64,000 nucleotides of DNA from Eublepharis macularius (lineage: Eukaryota; Chordata; Lepidosauria; Squamata; Eublepharidae), in the NCBI RefSeq assembly GCF_028583425.1, contig NC_072799.1, forward strand, positions 89,514,217 through 89,578,216. Reading direction: 5' to 3'. How positions within the stretch are numbered: position 1 is the first letter of the stretch; each line of letters opens with the position of its first letter. This document shows, in pieces, positions 56,291-64,000 of the stretch. Below the pieces are notes generated by a model, which searched no databases, had not been told where the DNA came from, and saw only the letters and a program-made list of their open reading frames with translations. The translations under genes and the position numbers were made by a program.

Positions 56291-57870
56291 AGGGCTCATT
56301 TGGAGGGGGAACGCACCGGAACACCATTCCAGTAGTTCCGCCAACAGTCAGGTGGTCCTGCCCACCTGACTTTGAAAAATTTTGGGCCGTTTAGGCCTCG
56401 ATTGGGGCTGAAATGGCCTGGATCAGGTTGGTGCTGGGTGGGGGAACGCTCCCCTGCCTGGCAGCAACCTGATCCTGGCCATTTAGGCCCCAATCTGGGC
56501 CAAAATGGGCATTTTGGGCACGTTCTGGCCTGGATCGTGGCAGAAACAGCCCGGATCGGGGCCAAAACTGTCCAGATCGGGTCGGTGCAGGGCGGGGGAA
56601 GCCTCCCCCATCTGGCACCAACCCAGTCCCAGCCGTTGCAGCTTGGGGCCAAACTGGCTGTTTCGACCTGGATCAGGGCCAAAACCAGAGGGTGCAGAGG
56701 AGAGCGACGAGGATGATCAGGGGTCTGGAGACAGCCCTACGAGGAAAGGCTGAGGGCCTTGGGAATGTTTAGTTTGGAGAAGAGGAGGTTGAGGGGGGAC
56801 ATGATTGCTCTCTTTAAATATTTGAAAGGCTGTCATTTGGAGGAGGGCAGGGAGCTGTTCCAGTTGGCAGCAGAGGGTAGGACGCGAAGCAATGGGCTAA
56901 AACTACATGCACAAAGGTACCGACTGGATATTAGGAAAAACTTTTTCACGGTCAGAGTAGTTCAAAAGTGGAATCAGCTGCCTAGGGAGGTGGTGAGCTC
57001 CCCCTCACTGGCAGTTTTCAAGAAGAGGCTGGATGAATACTTGTCAGATGCTTTAGGCTGATCCTGCACGGGGCAGGGGGTTGGACTAGATGGTCTGTAT
57101 GGCCCCTTCCAACTCTATGATTCTATCTGGATTGGGTCAGTGCTGGGAGGGGGAAGCCTCCCCCCCCCCCGGCACCAACCCAGTCCAGGCTGTTTTGGCC
57201 CCAATTCCAGCCCAAATGGGCCCAAAATGGCCATTTTTGGCCCGTTTCGGGCAGGATCAGGGCCGAAACTGTCCGGATCAGGTTGGTGCTGGGTGGGGGA
57301 AGCCTTCCCCGCCTGGCACCAACCTGGTTCCAGCCGTTTAGGCCCCAATCCGGGCTGAAACAGGCCCAAAATGGCCATTTTGGGCTGTTTGGAGCTCATT
57401 TTGGCCTGGATTGGGCTGATTGGGTCGGTGCCGGGCAGGGGGAACCTCCCCTGCTCAGCACTGACCCGGTGCCAGCCATTTCAGCCCCAATCCAGGCACA
57501 AAATGACCATTTGTGGCCATGTTGGCCCCCTTTTTTTACTGGTATTGGGCCTGGAACAGCTGGGATCGGGTTGGTGCCGAGCGAGGGACCCTTCCCCTGC
57601 GCGACACTGACTTAGTCTGGGCTGTTTCAGCCCTGATCCAGGCCGAAACGGGCCCCAAATGGCTATTTTTGGTCATTTGGGGCCCCTTTCACCAGGATTG
57701 GGTTGGTGCCTGGTAGGGAACCCCTTCCCCACCCAGCACCGACCCGATCTGGGCTGTTTTGGGCCTGATCCAGGCCAAAATGTGCCCCAAATGGCTATTT
57801 TGGGCCCCTTTCGGCCTGGATTGGGGCCAAAACAGCCCTGATCGGGCCACTGCCCGGTGGAGGAACACGT
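56291..57870. repeat. GC-rich ~147-bp tandem repeat array, possibly within a hAT-type element
   Basis: The left edge reads CAGGGCTCATTTGGAGG and then GGAACACCATTCCAG, similar to the left end of the CAGGGC hAT MITEs. Units built around GGTGCTGGGTGGGGGAA, a CCGGCACCAACC-type word and GGCCCAAAATGGCCATTT recur at about 56432, 56583, 57138, 57283, 57427, 57571, 57701 and 57848. A CR1 3' end splits the array. No right terminus or target duplication was found. Open frames in all directions are artefacts of the repeat. Confidence 0.75.
56692..57126 (+). mobile_element. CR1 LINE 3' end, 5'-truncated
   Basis: Encodes the known CR1 C-terminus (LFKYLKGCHLEEGRELFQLA, LDIRKNFFTVRVVQKWNQLP, LAVFKKRLDEYL) and closes with AACTCTATGATTCTAT, the typical CR1 ATTCTATGA tail. 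It sits inside the 147-bp tandem array, so the array is older than this insertion. Confidence 0.95.
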
Positions 57871-58049
57871 GCTCTCTCTGACCTATGGACCCTTCACTGC
57901 AAGCATATCACAAGCATACACCCCAATACTCTATGTTTCCCCCCTTGAACTCTCAATTATTTCCCATTCCCATTGTGATACTTTCATAAGCTATCCATTT
58001 TTGTATGCTAAACACTGTTGGGGCAACAATCCATTTTTACACTTTGTCA

Positions 58050-58191
58050 AGTGAGTAGTCAAATGTATAGTTTTTTTTATTATAGTATATCTGTATTCCA
58101 AAGAGTACAGCAGGACATTCAGATATTTGACCAACGCTGCTAAAGCTGAAATATTTGACTGAAGAGATGTCATCTGGTGGTAGAAAGGTTT
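58050..58191 (-). terminator. OCIAD1: OCIAD1 3' UTR with candidate poly(A) signal
   Basis: Minus-strand AATAAA at 58076-58081, about 110 bp after the stop codon. A longer 3' UTR using a further site is possible. Confidence 0.5.
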
Positions 58192-61100
58192 TCACTCTTC
58201 CCAAGCATCTCCATACTTATTAACTTTAACTACAAAAAAATAAAATAAAAGACTTAAGAGAGAGCTGATCTGCTGAACAAATAATACTACTAAATGTTTA
58301 GGATAGGGCAGAACTGCTGTGCCAGAAGGTCATGATTCAACCCAGTACTGGCTCAGATTATCACAACAACATACATTCCCAATACTATACTTGCTATTGT
58401 TAGGCTGAGTTCATCACAAAAAAAATCTAATGGTGCAATCCTAACAGTCTCCAGAGTTGATGGGCTTAGACTGGAGTAACTGTTTAGGACTGCTGTGTAA
58501 AACATACTTAATTTATACCCTGCCATGCTCCCCTCCCCTTTATCCTCAGAAGAACCCTGTGAGGTAGGTCAGGCTAAGAGTGTGAGACTGGGCTAAGGTC
58601 ACCCAGAGAACTTCCATGACAGAGTGGAGATTCAAACCAGCGTGACAAAAAGGCATCAAGTATGGCTATGGCTTATTCCCCTTCAGGACATCTTAACCGC
58701 ATTCTTTTATATTTCAATTTATAAACCGCCCATCCATTCTGATAATCAAAACAAAGTATGTTGACACTCAAGATGAGTAGCCGTGTTAGTCTGTCTGTAG
58801 CAGTAGACAAGAGAAAGAGTCCAGTGGCACCTATAAGACTAACAAAATTTGTGGTACAGTATGAGCTTTTGTGAGCCACAGCTCACTTCTTCAGATACTT
58901 GAAGAATACCAGACATCTGAAGAAGAGAGCTGTGGGTCATGAAAGCTCATACCGTACCACAAATTTTGTTAGACTTACGCACTCTTGCTCTTTTCTATGT
59001 TGACACTCTCAGGCTATAACCAATTTGGGTCACAAAGGATGCTGCAATACTAAAGTTTGCTGAAGTGAGTTTACATGGTAAGACTATGGTCATGCTAAGC
59101 CAACATGGCAGAGGGGCAGATGGTCCCATCGGTTCTAACACTTAATATATTCGTGGATTTCCTTCCTCTTCAGCAGACAAAACACTCTTCCATACAATGT
59201 CTTAAGTGTAACCTTACGTGGCATTTATGCATTGTTTCAATGGATTTCTTTTCTACATGTAAATACAATACCTGGAAAGTGCACTGAAAGGCAGAATAAA
59301 CTATTCTTCAAGGTTACACACAGTATTTTCTACTAAAAGGGAGTTAATTTCTCTTTATAGACTATTTCATTCTTAGTTTTCCCTGTACAGTTTTGTTTTC
59401 CAGTCAGAAACACACAGTCTCAAGGTTAGGGCCAAGTGCCATTTCCTTCCAGCAGAAAGGTAAACAAACGAACACAATGGCACATCCTCTGGCATTAGGG
59501 TCTGCATTCATAAGCTAGTGGGTGGTGGGGGGAGAGATCTTGAACAGCTTTCTGAAGGTACTAGCAGTTTGAAAGCATCTGATTGAGAACTGTTTATTAT
59601 ACGAGTTTCTTAAAGGTCCACAGAACTGAATACAATACCTAGGCTTAATTTTCTCAGTTTCTGCACCAGATTCATTCCAGAATTGTAGCCACATTAGTCT
59701 GGTGCAACCAAAACAGCAGAGTCTTGTTGACATCTTAAAGACCAATTAATTTATTGTGGCAGATGCTTTTATGACCCTAAGCCCACCTCAGCAGATAACG
59801 TTTTGGCAGCCAGTGAAGTCTCACAAATGCCCCGGGCGTTGTGTGCCACTGCCCAACGTCTTACCCACCACAACCACGTTCCCATTCAATGACTTTTTCC
59901 TTCTTCACCTTGCCAATCTAAAGAACGTACCCCTCTCCTGTTGAGTCACCATATCCTTTCACAGGGCTTTTTTCCTGGGAAAAGAGGTGGTGGAACTCAG
60001 TGGGCTGCCCTCGGAGAAAACGGTCACATGGCCGGTGGCCCTGCCCCCTGATCTCCAGACAGAGGGGAGTTCAAATTGCCCTACGCGCCCCAGTGCGGCA
60101 CGGAGGGCAATCTGAACTCCCCTCTGTCTGGAGATCAGGGGGCGGGGCCACCAGCCATCTGACCATTTTCAAGAGGTTCCAGAACTCCGTTCCACTGAGT
60201 TCCTGCTGAAAAAAAGCCCTGTCCTTTCATATACATCTATCAGATCCCTAATTACTCCTGCCCTCACCTGCATGGCCCAGGTGAGCCTGAACTCGTCAGA
60301 TCTCAGAAGATAAGCAGGACTGGCCTTGGTTAGTAATTGGGTGGGAGACCTCCAATGAAGACTAGGGCTGCAGAGGTAGGCAATGCCAAACCACCTTTGT
60401 TAGTCTCTTGTCATGAAAACCCCGCCAGGGGTCGCCATAAGTCAGCTGTGACTTGAGGGCACTCTCCACCACAATTATTCCTAGGCAGAAGCTAAAAAAA
60501 ATAACCATACCCTTTCAGATTTTCCTCATGTGTTGCAAATCTTGAGTAATTAACTCTGTTCTGACTTCTGCCATTAGCTCATGTAATGCAGTTTGTGCAT
60601 TTGATCTTTCCAAACTTTTATTGCGCTTGGGCAAAAGACAACTTTATTTTTTTCCAGCTCTGATTTTCAATATATCCTATCAGTCCCCTTTTAATAGTAT
60701 CTGTAATGCCTTTTTGTTTTGTACAATTTTACAAACGCAGTTAACACATTTCCCCCACCTATTCCATATTTACACCAACTAGCTGGGGTAATGCATGCCT
60801 ATCCCTTTTTGAATCTCAGTTGAACCTGTGAATTGTCTGTGTTAAGAAATGTATCACACCTGAAGCAATCGCTCTGATTTTGATTTTTGAAGGCTATTTC
60901 ACACATGGTAACTGCTGAAGTGGCAGTCATTCACAAGTGAACATACATGCATGAACGTGCCCAGGGATGAACAACCATTAGGGGACAGACTCCTGTGCAG
61001 TAGCTTTTCATGACGTATTAGTGTGTGTGCGTCATCAAGTCGCAATCAATTTATGGTTACCCCAGTAAGGCGCTTGAAAAGCAAGTGAGGTGGTTTGCCA

Positions 61101-63881
61101 TCACCTTCCTCTGCAGAGTCTTCCTTAGTGGTTGCCTATCCAAATACCAACCCTGCTTAGTTTCTGAGATCTGATGAGATCAGGCTGTATCACGCCACCT
61201 TCCCTCCCACAATATCACTGTCATTTCCTAATCTGGCCATCATTCCCTGACAGCAATTTACATATCAGAAACATTCTAGTAAAATGTATATTCACCTTAC
61301 TACAATACATACTATCCCATTTTTCTCCAGTGAGCATCTGAAGAATAACATCAGCATATTCTCTTTATCCATTAAGAAAGGAAGTCTAATGTGAATTAAG
61401 TACAGGCCTTCCCACCCCCCGTCTCCCCACCATAAAAAAATTGAGAAGGAAAGAAAGTTTCCAGTTTATTCCTTGAGAGTTCCACAAGGCAAACAGGAAC
61501 TTCCCTGTCCTTATCACAACTGCAGCAGATACCACTACCAAACTGTTTAACAATTTACCTTCTTTCTTTGAAAGTCTTTCCTGTGAAGACTTTGATGGGA
61601 GTTCTGACTTCTGTGTTATTCCAGCTTCGTATAACTCTCTGTTTCTGCTCCTCAGTTCATCATATGTGATTCCTTTTCCCTTTGGACTGGCTTCAAGAAA
61701 TGGACTAGGTTCTGAAGAGACAAAAGAAAAAAAAATCAAACGTAGAGTAAGAGAATGGGTAACAACATCAAATGCCGAAGGAACCTTTAAAGAGAATTCC
61801 TTTAATCTAGAGTAATCCTCTTGACTTCATGGAGCGTTTACCTGTGGAATGAAAGGGTTTGAAATTATGCAGACTCAAATGGTCTATTTATTATTCACTG
61901 TTTTAAAGGAATTAGCCACGTTAGTCTGTTGTTGCAAAATAGTAAAAAGTCCAGTAGCATCTTTAAGACTAACCAACTTCACTGAGGCATAAGCTTCATC
62001 AGATGCATCTGATGAAGAGAGCTGTGGTTCTTGAAAGGTTATGCCTCAATGAAGTTGGTTAGTCTTAAAGATGCTACTGGACTTTTTACTGTTTTTAAGC
62101 TGTAAAGAGTCCTAGATGCGTTTAATTCGCTATACAGTTTAATACAGTTGCCTGAAAACAGATGTCAAATCACCTTTAATCTGGGAAGAGCATGAAGAAT
62201 TCAGCTTTTGTAGCATTGGTGACGGGAACGTTTATCTATACCCAAATAAACCACCATGGCCATTTGCAAGACAGAATTTGCTGGCAGAAAGGGGTTCCTA
62301 ACACTTCCTAATTATTATCCTGTGCAAATCCATCTTCCAGATATTTTTTACTAGCAGTGTGTATGTAGTTCAGTTCAGAATTTGGATTAAAATTCCTAAT
62401 TTTGGCTGATTCGGAAAAATCCAGGTATTCTAAATAAAAAAACAGGTATCTTGAATTTTTACTGAATTTTCAGGAAAAAAATCGGTAAAATTCATTCATC
62501 ACCCTGGGAGTTATCCAGTGGGCTGGAGGGATCATTTTTCAACCAAGCTTCACCAAATATGGAGGGAACTTACTCCTGGGTGTCCTCTAAAAAGGTTTCA
62601 TGAGGATTGGACCCAGGGGGGCCAATTTTACAGGTCCCCAAAGAAGGTGTCTCCTATTCTTCATTATTCTCTATGGGGAAAATATCTGGTGGCTATTGGA
62701 GGGCTGGGGGTGGAATCTTTTTTGCAAACTCCACCAAATTTTTCAGGAGACCTACTCCTGACTATCCTCTAATGCCTCACACACACACACCCAAAGTTTC
62801 AGGAAGATTAGTCCCTGGGGGCCAATTCTATGGGCCCCTGAGGAAGGTGCCCCCAGCCACTCCATTGTTTCCTATGAGAAGAAAGTCAAAGCCGACTCCA
62901 ATTGCAGAAACACACTGCGGCAAGGCTGCCATGGGCACGGCACACTCCCAAATGCAAGCTGAGATCATCCCAGTGAAAGCCCAACAGAACCAAACTGAAG
63001 CACAGGAATGGAATCTCCCCAGAACCAAAGTGAAGGGAGGGGAAACACCCCATCAGAGAATCACACTGTAGCAAGTTAGCCCTACAGAACTGGTGTCATT
63101 CACAACATTCTTCATGAAACTTGGGGAGTCATTATAGGTCAGTTAGTAGTAGGTCCCCTGAAAATCTGGTGAAGTTTGGTTGTAAAATGACCCCCAGATA
63201 GCCCCCCAGAATGATTTTTCCCATAGAAAACAATGGCCAAATTTTTCAGAAATAATCAAACCTACCAATCAATTCAGAATTTGGGGGATTCCAAACCTTT
63301 TCTCAGATTAGATTTAAAAAGTTCAAATTTACCGACCTTTTTTGGTGCACACCTCTATTTTTTACTGTTTTCCCCCTGCAAAACTCCAAGATTAGGAAAA
63401 GCACTTACGGGAGGGAAAGAAATTACCTGGAGGTAATTTGTAGACAAGGATCAGCAAACACTGGAAGGGTGAAAACACCCCTCACCTTACCCATCATCCT
63501 TTGCACTTGCACTAATGGGTTGACATAGTTGGAAAGTATGTATTCACCAGTATAACGTGTAACTCTGTTCCAATACTATCTTTTTAAAACTGAAAGTGGT
63601 CACAACTGTAAGCCTGCACAATATTAAACCATTCTAGCATTGAGCAGAAAAGACATCATAAAAAAAACAAACCTCTACCTTGAGGGACATTGTCTGTTAT
63701 CCCAGTAGGGGAAGATTCATTCATGGAAGAACTAAAGGGGATTGGTTCATACTTAGAGCGAGAATATTCAGTTCCACGATTATCCCCAGAGCGCATGGAA
63801 GGAAATGATGCTGCTTCTGCTGGAGCAGTTTCAAAAGGTGACGGGGAAGGCACGTTTGAGAATTCTCGGTTTTGAGAATAT
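58192..63881 (-). CDS. OCIAD1: OCIA domain-containing protein 1, C-terminal exons (partial)
   Basis: Three minus-strand coding exons, in order 63881-63679, 61711-61559 and 58229-58192, with consensus splice sites and consistent phases. They give the last 130 residues. Exon one holds YEPIPFSSSMNESSPTGITD, nearly identical to human OCIAD1. The second has SPKGKGITYDELRSRNRELY, ITQKSE and ERLSKKE. The third ends VKVNKYGDAWEE before TGA (human VKVNKYGDTWDE). The N-terminal OCIA domain exons lie beyond the right edge. OCIAD1 is a membrane protein of mitochondria and endosomes, linked in the literature to mitochondrial complex III and to stem-cell signalling (Asrij in flies). It faces OCIAD2 tail to tail. 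Introns hold a hAT element, MITE and SINEs. Confidence 0.95.
58500..58645 (-). repeat. Sauria-type SINE fragment, reverse strand
   Basis: ATTTATACCCTGCCATGC, AACCCTGTGAGGTAGG, AAGGTCACCCAGAGAACTTC and GAGATTCAAACC are the complement of a SINE body. In an OCIAD1 intron. Confidence 0.65.
58770..58995 (+). mobile_element. Fold-back SINE-like retroposon
   Basis: Begins AAGATGAGTAGCCGTGTTAGT. The arms run ACTAACAAAATTTGTGGTAC (about 58836) and GTACCACAAATTTTGTTAG (about 58954). Flanked by the exact 13-bp duplication TATGTTGACACTC (58757-58769 and 58996-59008). Confidence 0.88.
59009..59680. other. OCIAD1 intron interval, no feature seen
   Basis: No exon, RNA or repeat can be recognised between the fold-back copies. 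Confidence 0.5.
59681..59810 (+). repeat. Fold-back retroposon fragment
   Basis: AATTGTAGCCACATTAGTCTGG, GACATCTTAAAGACC and GCAGATGCTTTTATGACCC are a diverged left half of the family. Confidence 0.6.
59962..60221. mobile_element. hAT MITE, CAGGGCTTTTTT family, copy 3
   Basis: 260 bp with exact 8-bp duplications TCCTTTCA (59954-59961 and 60222-60229) and the same long-hairpin core as 29264-29522. Confidence 0.92.
60268..60475 (+). repeat. 5S-rRNA-derived SINE
   Basis: GCCCAGGTGAGCCTGAACTC, CAGATCTCAGAAGATAAGC, GTTAGTAATTGGGTGGGAGA then the family tail CGCCAGGGGTCGCCATAAGT. Boxes A and C of the 5S internal promoter are recognisable. Confidence 0.85.
60476..61020. other. OCIAD1 intron interval, no feature seen
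   Basis: AT-rich DNA with no recognisable gene or repeat. Confidence 0.5.
61025..61205 (-). repeat. 5S-rRNA-derived SINE, diverged, reverse strand
   Basis: CCCTGCTTAGTTTCTGAGATC and TGATGAGATCAGGCTGTATCA are the complement of the 5S-like head. The tail is diverged (GTGTGCGTCATCAAGTCGCA). Confidence 0.65.
61907..62087 (+). mobile_element. Fold-back SINE-like retroposon
   Basis: AGGAATTAGCCACGTTAGTC at the left. The arms AGTCCAGTAGCATCTTTAAG and CTTAAAGATGCTACTGGACT are perfect complements. Near-identical direct repeats ACTGTTTTAA and ACTGTTTTTAA flank it. In an OCIAD1 intron. Confidence 0.85.
62352..63357. mobile_element. 1-kb non-autonomous hAT with the same end type as the giant hAT
   Basis: Ends TAGCAGTGTGTA and, inverted, TAGAGGTGTGCA, close to the TAGGGRTGTGCR ends of 42913-55383. 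The exact 8-bp duplication TTTTTTAC flanks it (62344-62351 and 63358-63365). It has no transposase motif. The subterminal regions show TTCAGAATTTGG-type inverted repeats, not CCGAAA clusters. It occupies half of the 1,967-bp OCIAD1 intron. Confidence 0.92.
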
Positions 63882-64000
63882 CTGAAAAAGAGATCATAGC
63901 AGCAATTTCCAAAGAAAAAAGCGGATCAGTTTTTTCAGCAGATATCTATACTCAACATTAAATCGTCCTGACTTCCATCCCACCCAGAACAATAATAAAC

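Noticed and set aside
56296-57841. Open frames of 60-128 codons in all directions
   Set aside because: They come from the 147-bp tandem array. The one real coding relic here is the CR1 C-terminus at 56759-57061.
61386-61739. OCIAD1 exon ending in KLLNSL with an internal stop
   Set aside because: The open frame runs past a consensus donor at 61558. The true terminal exon was found at 58192-58229 and matches the conserved VKVNKYGD ending.
1-64000. Search for genuine tRNA or 5S rRNA genes
   Set aside because: Every tRNA-like or 5S-like stretch is joined to a repeat tail shared with other copies and carries mismatches, so all are SINEs.

Overview
This is vertebrate nuclear DNA, most likely from a squamate reptile (lizard, gecko or snake). 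The pointers are a split host gene pair (OCIAD2 and OCIAD1), tRNA-derived Sauria-type SINEs, CR1 and L2 LINE 3' ends, 5S-rRNA-derived SINEs, many hAT transposons, and both Ty3/gypsy and Ty1/copia elements. No species can be named from the sequence alone. There are no bacterial genes, operons or CRISPR arrays.

Layout. 1-6105: a minus-strand Ty3/gypsy element cut by the left window edge. 6106-10009: simple repeats and low-information DNA. 10010-14570: a minus-strand LINE carrying a 431-bp fold-back retroposon (12-bp target duplication) and a 1.39-kb solo-LTR-like insert (CCAA duplications). 15117-28512: an old minus-strand Ty1/copia element split by at least three insertions: an LTR-like unit (16146-17044), a hAT transposon (18640-19876), and an L2 LINE 3' end (20171-27780) that itself holds a young gypsy element (20870-27554, two 426-bp LTRs). 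28513-30400: MITE and SINE fragments.

Host genes. A CpG island at about 30410-31250 leads into OCIAD2 on the plus strand. Its seven coding exons (32713-42346) give 154 codons, the length of human OCIAD2, and a poly(A) signal lies at 42669. The last three coding exons of OCIAD1 lie on the minus strand (58192-63881), so the two paralogues are tail to tail, as I recall for human chromosome 4.

The space between them is nearly filled by a 12,471-bp hAT DNA transposon (42913-55383). It has a perfect 8-bp target duplication, matching terminal inverted repeats, clusters of CCGAAA-type subterminal motifs, a seven-unit 295-bp tandem array, a TATA-like promoter, an uninterrupted 912-codon BED-finger hAT transposase and a poly(A) site. 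It is the most striking feature of the window. A 1-kb non-autonomous hAT with the same type of ends sits in an OCIAD1 intron, and five smaller hAT/MITE insertions with intact or recognisable 8-bp duplications are scattered around.
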